DNA of 64,000 bases from CAKSFT01 sp045603125 (GTDB lineage Bacteria > Bacillota > Clostridia > UBA1381), in NCBI GenBank assembly GCA_045603125.1, contig JAZULN010000060.1:1-64000 (forward strand), written 5' to 3'. A program made the position numbers and the translations under genes. Positions 33,547 to 42,900 of the stretch are shown here, piece by piece; position 1 is the first letter of the stretch, and every line of letters begins with the position of its first letter. The notes below the pieces were generated by a model. That model was not told the DNA's origin and did not search any database. It saw nothing but the letters and a program-made list of their open reading frames with translations.

Positions 33547-34317
33547 GTGATACATTATAACGTGATTAGAGCAAAGCATAACGGAAAAGAAAAACCGGAT
33601 TTTAAACTTGTTCGTCCAACCGGTACAGATGATTATCTGTTTCTGCATTTTAAAACACCGGTAATATTCATTCTTTTTGATGAAGTACATCATATTTCAC
33701 CGGGAATGTGTATCCTGCTTTCACCGGGAACTCCTCATGTATTTTTTCCGGATAATTGTGAACTGATGCATGACTGGATGCACTTTATGCCGACCGATTA
33801 TAACGATTTTGCAAAATTTAAAATTGACATAAATACTTTTTTTACTGCCGTCAATCTGAGCTTTATAACCACAGCAATAAAAAGGTGTGAACACGAACTT
33901 TTATATAAAGATGAATTATACGAAGAGTTTATTTCTTCAGAAGTGTCTGGTATGTTTATAAGACTAAAAAGACAGTTAAGTGGAGGTATTACCGGATATT
34001 ATGCCGATGCATTTAAGGCTTTAAGAGTTGAGATATATCGAAATCCGGACAAATACACATGCACCGACGATATGGCAAAGCTTATAGGTTTAAGTCGTTC
34101 CCGTTTTTCGATTGTATACAAAGAGGTTTTTAAAGTTTCGCCGAAAAATGATCTGATTAATGCAAGAATATCCAAAGCGTCATATCTTCTATCATCCGAA
34201 ACACCTTCACTTGCAAAAATATCCGAAGAATGCGGTTATCAGAGTATCTATCATTTTATACGGCAGTTCCGTGATGTTATGGGAATTACTCCGGGTAAGT
34301 ACAGAAAAAATCATTAG
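33547..34317 (+). CDS. AraC-family transcriptional regulator
   Basis: A 256-residue activator: an N-terminal cupin-like sensor (HHISPGMCILLSPGTPHVFF) and a C-terminal pair of helix-turn-helix motifs (DDMAKLIGLSRSRFSIVYKE and EECGYQSIYHFIRQFRDVMG, ending TPGKYRK). It probably controls the divergent GH2 gene in response to a sugar (inference from arrangement). GTG 33547 is chosen, since GAGGTG lies six bases upstream and ATG 33517 falls inside the promoter. A terminator and the right inverted repeat follow. Confidence 0.88.
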   Translation: MIHYNVIRAKHNGKEKPDFKLVRPTGTDDYLFLHFKTPVIFILFDEVHHISPGMCILLSPGTPHVFFPDNCELMHDWMHFMPTDYNDFAKFKIDINTFFTAVNLSFITTAIKRCEHELLYKDELYEEFISSEVSGMFIRLKRQLSGGITGYYADAFKALRVEIYRNPDKYTCTDDMAKLIGLSRSRFSIVYKEVFKVSPKNDLINARISKASYLLSSETPSLAKISEECGYQSIYHFIRQFRDVMGITPGKYRKNH

Positions 34318-34350
34318 AAATGGTAGAAAATACCCGTTCACAAGCAATCC

Positions 34351-34386
34351 AAAAGGCAGAAACGAAATCAATCGTTTCTGCCTTTT
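34351..34386 (+). terminator. Terminator of the AraC regulator
   Basis: AAAAGGCAGAAACGA pairs with TCGTTTCTGCCTTTT around AATCAA. Confidence 0.9.
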
Positions 34387-34394
34387 AAAATTAC

Positions 34395-34433
34395 TGTCCT
34401 TAAGAGTACGCTCCATATGAGTGGTTTTTTGTT
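34395..34433 (-). repeat. Right inverted repeat of the GH2-AraC cassette
   Basis: The reverse complement starts AACAAAAAACCACTCAT and ends TCTTAAGGACA, matching the left repeat. It abuts the stop codon of the M18 gene, so the cassette ends at a gene boundary. Confidence 0.6.
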
Positions 34434-35838
34434 ATCTATCCTTATAAAACGCCATATATGACTTATACGCCATATAGATATCGCCCTTTGCTGCAACCTC
34501 AAATGGGGAGTGCATACTGAGCACCGGCACCCCGCAATCGATTACGTCCATATTCATATTGGCAACGTACATTGCGATTGTACCGCCGCCGCCTTCGTCG
34601 ACACGACCAAGCTCCGCTGTCTGCCAGATGATTCCATTATTATCTAAAATTGTTGCAATTTCCTTGACAAATTCGGCAGATGCGTCCGATGCCCCGGATT
34701 TTCCTCTTGAGCCTGTGTATTTCATTAAAGACATCCCGTGACCGGCAAAGGATGAGTTATTCTTTTCAAATACGTACTCATAGTTAGGATCAACTGCAGC
34801 AGATACGTCGGAAGATAAACAGGCAGAATTTGTAATGACTTTATTTAATGTTACAATATCGCATGAGCCTTTGATTTTTAAAATAAGCTCTGCTACCATC
34901 ATCTCAAAGAATTTTGACAACATTCCGGTGTTGCCGGTTGAACCGATTTCTTCCTTGTCAACCAATAGGCAAATTGCAGTTTTTTTAGGATTTTTAATGT
35001 CGAATATTGCCTTTAGCGAGGTAAAAGCACAAACTCTGTCGTCTTGACCATATGCTCCGATAAAGCTTTCATCAAGTCCTACATTTCTTGCCTTAAATGC
35101 AGGAACTGCCTCAAATTCAGCACTGAGAAAATCTTTTTCAGAAATTCCATAGATAGAATTTAAAATTGATAAAATCTTAAACTTTACTTTTTCGGGAACA
35201 TCTTCTGATTTAACTCCCATCCCTCCAATTAAGATATTCAAGGCTTCGCCTTCAATACCTTCGGTCATCTTTTTACTCATCTGCTTGACGGCTAAGTGAG
35301 GAAGAAGGTCGGTAACGCAAAATACCGGGTCGGTGTCCTTTTCGCCGATGGTAATTTCGAGTTCTTCGCCGTCACGGGTGAAAACTATACCGTGAAGGGC
35401 AAGAGGAATAGCGGTCCACTGATATTTTTTTATGCCGCCGTAGTAGTGAGTCTTTAAAAATGCCAAATCAGATGCCTCGTAAAGAGGGTTTTGCTTAAGG
35501 TCAAGTCGGGGTGAGTCAATGTGAGCTCCCACAATGTTTAACCCTGATTCGATGTCGTCCTCACCGATTACTGCAAGTAGGATGTTTTTCTTGCGGTTTA
35601 TAACATATACCTTGTCGCCTGCCGATAATTTATCAAAATCAGAAAGTGGTAAAAAACCGTTCTTTTTTGCCATTTCCTCTGATATCTTAACACATTCTCT
35701 TTCGGTTTTACCGTTGTCAAGATAGGTTCTGTATTCGTCTGTTAATTGAAGCATCTCGCGAGCCTCTTTATCGGTAAGATTTTCATAGACCGATTTTTGC
35801 TTGTATGATAGTTTTTCAAATAACTCCTTATCTGTCAT
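34432..35838 (-). CDS. M18-family aminopeptidase (aspartyl aminopeptidase type)
   Basis: A large cytoplasmic di-zinc aminopeptidase, usually dodecameric. Metal-site segments are visible: VGAHIDSPRLD, GQDDRVCAF, VDKEEIGSTGNTG, SSDVSAAVDPN and SMHSPFE. The GRVDEGGGGTIA segment is diagnostic for M18. Length 468 residues is normal. AAGGGGCG precedes ATG 35838. A terminator is not obvious on its 3' side because the right inverted repeat follows at once. Confidence 0.93.
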   Translation of the reverse strand: MTDKELFEKLSYKQKSVYENLTDKEAREMLQLTDEYRTYLDNGKTERECVKISEEMAKKNGFLPLSDFDKLSAGDKVYVINRKKNILLAVIGEDDIESGLNIVGAHIDSPRLDLKQNPLYEASDLAFLKTHYYGGIKKYQWTAIPLALHGIVFTRDGEELEITIGEKDTDPVFCVTDLLPHLAVKQMSKKMTEGIEGEALNILIGGMGVKSEDVPEKVKFKILSILNSIYGISEKDFLSAEFEAVPAFKARNVGLDESFIGAYGQDDRVCAFTSLKAIFDIKNPKKTAICLLVDKEEIGSTGNTGMLSKFFEMMVAELILKIKGSCDIVTLNKVITNSACLSSDVSAAVDPNYEYVFEKNNSSFAGHGMSLMKYTGSRGKSGASDASAEFVKEIATILDNNGIIWQTAELGRVDEGGGGTIAMYVANMNMDVIDCGVPVLSMHSPFEVAAKGDIYMAYKSYMAFYKDR

Positions 35839-36184
35839 AATAAACGCCCCTTCTTTTTATATTATAATTATTATACCATAAGTGCAAGGTTACCTAATGC
35901 CTTGTAACACTTTGGTACAATAATTTCATCTATTCCAAACTCATTTTGGAGTTTGGTAACATATACTGTAATTATTATACCACCTTTTCCTAAATTTTCA
36001 AGGTGTTTTGGAAAATAAAAAAACAGTTCAAAAACTAAAGCTTAGCCTTTGAACTGTTTTAATTTTTTGCATTTTGAAAAAAGAATCAAAAAAATATATT
36101 ACCGCCAATATAAGGCTTATTCTTTATGCAAAAATTTAAAGATTTAAAAATCTTTAGTTGATGATTAAATTTTTAAAACTATAA
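35839..36184. other. Intergenic region with hairpins and duplicated promoter-like box
   Basis: No gene was seen. AATTATTATACCA occurs twice (about 35866 and 35971), reading as TATAAT-type -10 boxes towards the M18 gene on the minus strand. Between them CCAAACTC and GAGTTTGG form a hairpin. The right part holds a terminator at 36021-36060. Confidence 0.4.
36021..36060. terminator. Hairpin terminator between M18 and SASP genes
   Basis: AAACAGTTCAAA pairs with TTTGAACTGTTT, flanked by A and T runs, probably ending the SASP transcript on the minus strand. Confidence 0.7.
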
Positions 36185-36373
36185 TTATTTAATCTTGTTT
36201 TCGTAGTCTTCAATCATCTTTTTAACCATTTGACCGCCAACAGAACCAGCTTGCTTTGCTGTTAAGTCGCCGTTATAACCTTGCTTTAGGTTTACGCCAA
36301 CTTCGTTAGCTGCTTCCATCTTAAAGTTTTCCATAGCTTTTTTAGCTTCAGGAACTGAAATCTTTCTAGCCAT
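36185..36373 (-). CDS. Alpha/beta-type small acid-soluble spore protein
   Basis: A 62-residue DNA-binding spore protein that coats and protects DNA in dormant spores. EAANEVGVNLKQGYNGDLTA and KQAGSVGGQMVKKMIEDYE are the two family signatures, the first containing the germination protease site. GGAGGAG lies before ATG 36373. A SigG-type promoter is expected but I could not fix one confidently. This gene indicates the organism can form endospores. Confidence 0.95.
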   Translation of the reverse strand: MARKISVPEAKKAMENFKMEAANEVGVNLKQGYNGDLTAKQAGSVGGQMVKKMIEDYENKIK

Positions 36374-36511
36374 TTTGTTTCTCCTCCATTTTAGTTTTTT
36401 TGTCTTTTTAAGAACTTGTAATCTTTGCGATTACAATGATATTTTGTGCATATAGGGAGTTTATATTCTTTAAAAAAAATGGAAAAAAGCCGATTTTTTT
36501 CTAACTCTCAA

Positions 36512-36549
36512 AAAAAATCCTTCTTAAAGTTAATTAAGAAGGATTTTTA
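36512..36549 (-). terminator. Terminator of the AbrB-family gene
   Basis: AAAATCCTTCTTAA pairs with TTAAGAAGGATTTT just downstream of the stop codon on the minus strand. Confidence 0.88.
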
Positions 36550-36553
36550 TAAT

Positions 36554-36805
36554 TTATGTATTATCCATTGAATTAATTTTTTTGATGCATTTTTTGCATA
36601 TAAATTTGTCGTCGATTGCCTCAATCTGTTCATTTGAGCCGCAAAGTGCACATATAGCCTCGGCCTTTTTTAAAATTATGCTGTCGCCATCGATGAAAAT
36701 TTCAAGTAAATCTTTGTCCTCAATTTTAAAACTACGGCGAATTTCTTTGGGAATTACAATTCTTCCTAATTCATCCACCGGTCTGGACATTCCGGTAGTT
36801 TTCAT
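36554..36805 (-). CDS. abrB: AbrB-family transition-state regulator with zinc-ribbon tail
   Basis: An 83-residue regulator. Residues 1-50 are the swapped-hairpin AbrB DNA-binding domain (RPVDELGRIVIPKEIRRS, DALEI-type LLEIFIDGD). Unlike Bacillus AbrB, the C terminus carries CALC and CKKC, a likely zinc ribbon. In related Clostridia such proteins regulate sporulation and stationary-phase genes. ATG 36805 follows GAGGGA. It has a clear promoter and terminator. Confidence 0.88.
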   Translation of the reverse strand: MKTTGMSRPVDELGRIVIPKEIRRSFKIEDKDLLEIFIDGDSIILKKAEAICALCGSNEQIEAIDDKFICKKCIKKINSMDNT

Positions 36806-36859
36806 AAAATTTCCCTCGCTTTTTAAAAATAATGCACCTTATAAAAAAAGTACATAAAT

Positions 36860-36888
36860 ATTATGTCATAAAATTTAAAAAAAGTCAA
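36860..36888 (-). promoter_or_regulatory. Promoter of the AbrB-family gene
   Basis: Minus strand: TTGACT (36888-36883), a 17-base spacer and CATAAT (36865-36860). Confidence 0.68.
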
Positions 36889-36960
36889 TGATTTTTGAAA
36901 ATTAACCCGAAAAAGAGTGAATTTTAACAGATAAAAAATGTAAAAATCGAATAAATCATG

Positions 36961-36989
36961 TTGACATTGAGGTATTGATATTGTATAAT
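36961..36989 (+). promoter_or_regulatory. Promoter of the CapD-like gene
   Basis: TTGACA (36961-36966), a 17-base spacer and TATAAT (36984-36989): a perfect consensus promoter. Confidence 0.9.
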
Positions 36990-37032
36990 ATTCATATATT
37001 GTGGAGAAATAGAAGTTTTGGAGGAATTACAG

Positions 37033-38895
37033 ATGAGATTCTTAGAAGTAATCAAAAGACATAGAAGATTACTGCTTGGCATTATAGATTTTTTTGTTAT
37101 TTTTATATCCTCACTGATAACAATGCCTTTGGTAAATGGAACAATGTTGTTTTTGAGAAATTACACCGAAGGAGTTTTGCATCTGGGTATTTATTCTTTG
37201 ATTTATATTTTTGTAATGTATTTTCTCGGAATTTACCACAGGGTGTGGAGGTATGCATCACTAAAAGATATATTAAGTATTATTATGGCAAGCTGTATTA
37301 CAGCAATTTTGTGTCTTCCGATGGCGTTCGGGGGAAGGGATGCGGTGCACTTTGTTATAATTTCTGCAGTTTTGGGAACATGTGCAATTATATTTACACG
37401 TCTTATTTATGTTAGTGTGATGAATACATACAGAAGTGCTGCAAAAACCAGCACATCAAAAACCAGAAAGATTTTGATTATCGGTGCCGGATATGCCGGC
37501 GTTAAAACAGCACAGGATTTCCAGAGAAATCCTGACAGATATGAGGTTGTGGGCTTCGTTGACGATGACCCGGAAAAAATTGGCAGAAGTATATACGGTA
37601 TAAAGGTTTTGGCATCCTGCAGTGAGATCCCGAGTATTGTTGAGGAAAAGGGAGTTGATAGCATTGCTCTTGTTATCCCGTCAATTTCTCCTGAAGAAAA
37701 GAGCCGTATTATTGGTATCTGTTCAGAAACGGTTTGTGATGTCAGAGTCCTTCCCGCAATTAACGATATGATGTCTTTAAAAGACGGAGTCAGAAAAAGA
37801 TTAGTGCCTATTAAAATAGAAGACCTTCTCGGCCGTGAGCAGGTGAGATTTGATAACCACGAGGTTATGAACCTTATCTCGGGAAGAGTTTGTATGGTAA
37901 CTGGCGGCGGCGGTTCTATTGGGTCGGAGTTATCAAGACAGATTGCGTCATATAAGCCGAATAAACTGATTATTGTTGATATTTACGAAAATAACGCATA
38001 TGATATACAGCAGGAACTTTCAAGAACATATAAAGATAAGCTTGATTTAAACATTGAAATCGCGTCGGTAAGAGATAAGGATAAGTTAGAAACCCTGTTC
38101 CAGAAATATAAGCCACAGGTAGTATTCCATGCAGCGGCACATAAACACGTGCCACTTATGGAAACAAACCCGGAAGAGGCGGTTAAGAATAACATCTTCG
38201 GTACATTTAATACCGCAAAGCTGAGTATGGAATACGGTGTTGAGAAGTTTGTGTTGGTGTCTACCGACAAGGCTGTTAACCCTACAAATATCATGGGTGC
38301 AACAAAGCGTTTTTGCGAAATGATAGTTGAGTATTTTGCTCAGAAAAAACCAAAGACAGAATTTGTTGCAGTAAGATTTGGAAATGTTTTAGGTTCAAAC
38401 GGCTCGGTTATTCCGTTATTCGAAAAGCAAATTGCGATGGGTGGACCGGTTACCGTTACACACCCCGATATTGTGAGGTATTTTATGACAATACCCGAGG
38501 CGGTGTCACTTATTTTGCAGGCGGCAACTTTAGCACGCGGTGGCGAGATTTTTGTTCTTGATATGGGTGAGCCTGTGAAAATTTTAGATCTTGCAAAGAA
38601 GATGCTTGTTTTACATGGAAAACGTATTGGTGAGGATATTGATATTGAATTTACAGGACTAAGACCCGGTGAAAAACTATATGAAGAACTTTTGATGCTC
38701 GAAGAGGGCTTAAAGAAGACCTCGAATCATAAGATTTACATAGGAAACCAGATAGAGGTAAACGAGGAAGAGTTTTTGGGATATCTTTCGGCTCTTGGGC
38801 AGGTTGCCATGGATAATGATAAGGAAAAGGTTGAGGAAATTCTACATAAGGCAGTTCCTACCTTTGTCAGGGCAAAAAAAGAAAAAGCAGTTTAA
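37033..38895 (+). CDS. Membrane-bound nucleotide-sugar 4,6-dehydratase/epimerase (CapD/FlaA1-like)
   Basis: A 620-residue protein of the PglF/WbpM/CapD type that acts on UDP-GlcNAc-like sugars for surface glycans. About four N-terminal membrane spans (residues 10-130) precede a CoA-binding-like Rossmann domain (LIIGAGYAG). The extended SDR catalytic domain carries VTGGGGSIGSELSRQ and STDKAVNPTNIMGATKR. In that last motif the usual catalytic Tyr is Met, as in WbpM/FlaA1 dehydratases. ATG 37033 follows GGAGGAAT; TTG 37018 is rejected. A short repeat and terminator lie downstream. Confidence 0.9.
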   Translation: MRFLEVIKRHRRLLLGIIDFFVIFISSLITMPLVNGTMLFLRNYTEGVLHLGIYSLIYIFVMYFLGIYHRVWRYASLKDILSIIMASCITAILCLPMAFGGRDAVHFVIISAVLGTCAIIFTRLIYVSVMNTYRSAAKTSTSKTRKILIIGAGYAGVKTAQDFQRNPDRYEVVGFVDDDPEKIGRSIYGIKVLASCSEIPSIVEEKGVDSIALVIPSISPEEKSRIIGICSETVCDVRVLPAINDMMSLKDGVRKRLVPIKIEDLLGREQVRFDNHEVMNLISGRVCMVTGGGGSIGSELSRQIASYKPNKLIIVDIYENNAYDIQQELSRTYKDKLDLNIEIASVRDKDKLETLFQKYKPQVVFHAAAHKHVPLMETNPEEAVKNNIFGTFNTAKLSMEYGVEKFVLVSTDKAVNPTNIMGATKRFCEMIVEYFAQKKPKTEFVAVRFGNVLGSNGSVIPLFEKQIAMGGPVTVTHPDIVRYFMTIPEAVSLILQAATLARGGEIFVLDMGEPVKILDLAKKMLVLHGKRIGEDIDIEFTGLRPGEKLYEELLMLEEGLKKTSNHKIYIGNQIEVNEEEFLGYLSALGQVAMDNDKEKVEEILHKAVPTFVRAKKEKAV

Positions 38896-38897
38896 TA

Positions 38898-38926
38898 GGG
38901 ATGTAAAAAAAGACCAGACCGCAAAA
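38898..38926 (+). repeat. Post-stop GGGATGTAAAAA repeat, CapD copy
   Basis: GGGATGTAAAAAAAGACC then AGACCGCAAAA begins two bases after the stop codon and parallels the hpt copy. Confidence 0.5.
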
Positions 38927-38928
38927 AG

Positions 38929-38960
38929 GGGCTGTAAAAGTGTAAATTTTACAGTCCTTT
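38929..38960 (+). terminator. Terminator of the CapD-like gene
   Basis: GGGCTGTAAAA pairs with TTTTACAGTCC (one G-T pair) around GTGTAAA, followed by TTT. The stem resembles the terminator after purC. Confidence 0.75.
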
Positions 38961-38988
38961 ATGTATTATTGATATTGGAGGAAGGAAA

Positions 38989-39642
38989 ATGGGAGAATAT
39001 GAATTTTTATTAAGGCTTTTTGTTGCCGCCATTTTTGGCGGAATAATTGGTTTTGAGCGAAGTGAAACCAATCATGCGGCAGGGCTTAGGACACATATAA
39101 TTTTATGTCTTGGTGCCGCCTCTATTATGGTGGTAAGCGAGTGTATTTGCCGTGAACAAAAAATCCCGACTGAAATACTAAGAATGGGAGCACAGATTGT
39201 AAGCGGCGTAGGTTTTTTGGGCGCCGGAAGTATTATCTTAGACGACAGCCGAAATAAAATCCGTGGCATCACAACGGCGGCAGGTCTTTGGACAACTGCG
39301 TGTTTGGGAATCGTTGTTGGTAGCGGTTATTATCTTATTGCCGGTACTATGCTTTTAATTATGGTAGTTGTAATGTGGGGGTTAAAGCCTTTGGGTAAGA
39401 AACTAAACAGCCGAATTCGGGGATTTAGAGTCAAAATTATCTGTAACAATATAAGCAGTAAAGAAATTATAAATTATTTAGAAAACGGCGGTTTAGAGAT
39501 TAAAAGATTAAATATTGACTCAAGAGACGGAGATTACATTTATGTTATTGATGTATTGACAGAAAATAACAAAGCAGGAGAAGGCGATATAGCTGAAGCG
39601 TTGTCCGAAATGAAGGCACAGGTTGAAATTGTACCTATCTGA
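38989..39642 (+). CDS. MgtC/SapB-family membrane protein
   Basis: A 217-residue protein with about four N-terminal spans and a soluble C-terminal ACT-like domain. FGGIIGFERSETNHAAGLRTH and VSGVGFLGAGSIILDD are the family core. MgtC proteins modulate membrane ATPases and help growth at low Mg2+; in non-pathogens the role is less clear. ATG 38989 follows GGAGGAAGG. A terminator follows. Confidence 0.9.
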   Translation: MGEYEFLLRLFVAAIFGGIIGFERSETNHAAGLRTHIILCLGAASIMVVSECICREQKIPTEILRMGAQIVSGVGFLGAGSIILDDSRNKIRGITTAAGLWTTACLGIVVGSGYYLIAGTMLLIMVVVMWGLKPLGKKLNSRIRGFRVKIICNNISSKEIINYLENGGLEIKRLNIDSRDGDYIYVIDVLTENNKAGEGDIAEALSEMKAQVEIVPI

Positions 39643-39672
39643 AAATAACACCCAAAAGGGCGTTATTTTTTT
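39643..39672 (+). terminator. Terminator of the MgtC-family gene
   Basis: AATAACACCC pairs with GGGCGTTATT (one mismatch) around AAAA, followed by seven T. Confidence 0.85.
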
Positions 39673-39726
39673 ATATAGCGTATTTGTGCCGGAGTTTTAT
39701 CTAAATTAATAATTTAAAACCGTTCT

Positions 39727-39800
39727 AAAAAATGGGTAATTTTGCTTGACGGAAAATCACCCTTTTATTGATTATTGTTAGAAAATGCAACCCATTTTTT
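39727..39800. promoter_or_regulatory. Mutually exclusive hairpins upstream of the polysaccharide operon
   Basis: AAAAAATGGGT (39727-39737) is an 11-bp perfect match to ACCCATTTTTT (39790-39800). The GGGTAATTTT at 39734-39743 can instead pair with AAAATCACCC at 39753-39762, which is followed by TTTTATT. The layout looks like a terminator and competitor pair. It lies upstream of the visible promoter at 39815, so it may belong to a longer transcript or be a DNA-level site. Confidence 0.4.
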
Positions 39801-39814
39801 CTTGTTTTTCGGCA

Positions 39815-39843
39815 TTGTAAACAAAGAAAAACTAAGTTATAAT
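39815..39843 (+). promoter_or_regulatory. Promoter of the 23-kb polysaccharide-use operon
   Basis: TTGTAA (39815-39820), a 17-base spacer and TATAAT (39838-39843), with a second TATAAT directly behind. The predicted mRNA 5' end folds into AGATATT/AATATCT (39854-39872). Confidence 0.62.
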
Positions 39844-39906
39844 TATAATCAAGAGATATTCCTAAAATATCTTTAGATTATATGGGGAATGTAAGGAGGA
39901 ATAAAA

Positions 39907-42900
39907 ATGAGAAAAACAAGAAAACTTATGGCTTTAATGCTTTCTGTAGCAATGCTTGCAACGTGCGGTTTTAATGTTGCTATTGGGGCAGAAGAGTCGG
40001 GGACTACAATTTATGTTTCGGCTTTGAATGGTAATGATTCAAATGCGGGCACAGTTGATGCCCCCCTAAAAACAATTGACGCTGCACGCCTGATGGCAAG
40101 GGAAATATCGGGTGCGGTTACTGTTGAGATTATGGCGGGTGAATACCGTGTATCTTCATCAATTAACTTTGATGATAACGACTCAAATGTAACCTACAAA
40201 GCATACGGGGAAGACACACCGGTAATTAAGGGCACGGTGGAAATTCCTGTATCAGCGGCGGCTAAAATTTCAGCAGAAGATACACTTTTTGCCAAGATGA
40301 CCGAAGCAGCACAAAAAGACGCTTATGTCATAGATTTGGGTGCTTTAGGCATCACAAAAGATATGATAGTAGACGGTGCCAGTGCAAACGGTCAATATGC
40401 ATTGGTTGACCGTTCGGACATGAACGGATTTTATGTAAATGATAATGCATTAAATATAGCTACATGGCCGAACAACAACGACTATGCTGAGCACGACGGA
40501 AGAGGTACGACCGAAAATTCAATCATATATAAAGAAGATAAATGTGATGATTGGGCAGACTCAACCGGCTGGTGGGTTGGTATCTGGATGCCGCGTGATT
40601 ATTCATATTATAGATTCGCTGGTGTGTCGATAGATGCTGACACCAACACACTTACATATATTGAAAAACCGGCATCAAGCTATAAAGAAGGTCAGGACTA
40701 CTATTCAACAAGATGGAAGACCTTCAACTTGATAGAAGAAATGGATGTGCCGGGAGAATATTTTGTTGACAGAGAAAATCTAAAGCTTTATTTCTACCCG
40801 ACAGGCAATATCAGTGATAAGACTTTAGAATTTGAAGTAAATATCCCAAAGCTTTTTAATGTTTCGGGGGCGAAAAATATTACTTTCGACGGACTTTTAG
40901 TTTCTCAGGTAAGTGGATGTCCTTTCTATATTGAGAATGTAGAAAATGTAGACATTAAAAACTGTACAATAACAGATATCGGCGGTAGAGCGATTCACTA
41001 TAATGGTACGGAGTATGCCGAAACAGGAAGATACTACACAGATTCAGAAGACAACCAAGCGAAGTTCTGGCAGGAGCAAAAGAAGAAGGGTTCTTACGAC
41101 TGTGATGTTCAAAATAATATAATTGCAAATATTGGTGGACCTGCTATTACTATGGAGGGTTGTGGGGATATCGACACCCTAACATCGTCTGAAAATGTAA
41201 TTTCTGACAATATCATTTCCAATGTATCAACAAAGCAGGTTAACCGTGCTGTTATATTGGGCGGATGCGGTGTGACATTTAAAAATAACAATGTATCTTC
41301 AGCGCGCCAGGGTGCATTGTTAATATTCGGAAATAACCATTTAGTTTCATATAATGAATTATATAACCTTTTAACAGAAACATCAGATTGCGGTGTTATT
41401 TACCAAGGTCAATCGGATGTCTTCAGAGGCTCAAAGGTGGAATATAACTATATCCACGATTCAGTTTTAGATAACAACAAGGTATATTCAGGGCTAAAAA
41501 ATGAACAATGTGGTATTTATTGGGATGACGGTCAAACAGGTATGACTGCTAATAATAATATCATTAAAAATGTAAAGATTGCTTTCAATTCAAACCAGGC
41601 AGGAGCTTTTGTGCATAAGAACAATACTGCTATAGATTGTGAGTATGCTTGGGAATTGATTGATATGACACGTTTTGGCGGAGTGGAAAACGATCAAAGA
41701 ACAACTCAGGCTAATGGTTTGACATTATCACAACTATCAGAACTTATTAAATATAAAGACCTTTACTATGGGGCTTATGATAATCTTGAAGAGATTGTTG
41801 GAGGTATCAACCCTAAGAAGTTAAGCGTTTTAGAAGGTAATCTAAACGTAAATTCGGGAGAAACTGTAGATAGTTATTATGAAGATAACGCAACATTTAC
41901 AAATAATCAAACTGTAGGCACATACGAAGAACAGGTAGATTTGACCGGAATTTTCGTAGACCCGGCAGGTCAGGATTATAGGGTGAAGGCAGATTCTGGA
42001 TATGCAAGTCTTGGAGTTTTGAATGAAGACTTTAATATTGATTCAATCGGTATCCAAAACGAATTTGAATTAACCGAAGAAACTGCAAGCTTTGAAAAGT
42101 TATACCCTGCAAAGAATGAATGTCTTGATTATCAGGACGAATACAACTTTACCTGGAGCCCGGCACTTGGTGCAAATAACTATAAGGTTACAGTTGCAAC
42201 AGATGAAGAATTTAAATATGTAGAATTCGAGAAGGAAACAATCCAGACAGGTGTTACAGTAACTGGTCTTGATGATGAAACTACATATTACTGGAAGGTA
42301 GAAGCTGAAAATATTTCAAGGGAACTTAAAAATACATGGACATCGGTTGACGGGACGACAAGTTTTGGCATAAATGTAAGTCAATATGAAGATACCGTAG
42401 TTGAAATGCCTGAGAACCTTACAAGCGGTGCTGACAGAACAAATAGTGCGCATTACGGAGCATTATCCGACTCCGATGAATTGGCGCAAGGCGCAGTTGG
42501 TGACGCGATTAAAGTTTATATTGAAAATGACAGACCAGATAGTTGCGACAGCACCTGGTATGCATCGGGTATATGGCTCAAAGATAAAAACTCAACTGCA
42601 TCAGACAAGAGATTCCATCCTGAAGCAAACAAAAACTATGTATTTAGCATCAGAGCAAAATCGGTAGAAGGTAACACAAAGGTTGGTCTTGCAAACAACA
42701 AGTATTATAATCAATATACTGTGGCTAATCACGATAGCGCAGGAGTTCAACTCGGAACAGAATGGACAGACTTTAAAACTACCCTATCCACCGGAGACAC
42801 AACAACATATCAACACAACTTCTTGACATTTGGTATAGTATCTGGTACTGCTGCGGATTATATCATATATGATAGCGCAAGCCCATACTTGGCAGAAGAA

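Noticed and set aside
31348..34433. Complete insertion sequence
   Set aside because: No transposase, integrase or resolvase ORF lies between the inverted repeats and no target-site duplication is clear, so only a cassette with inverted ends is proposed.
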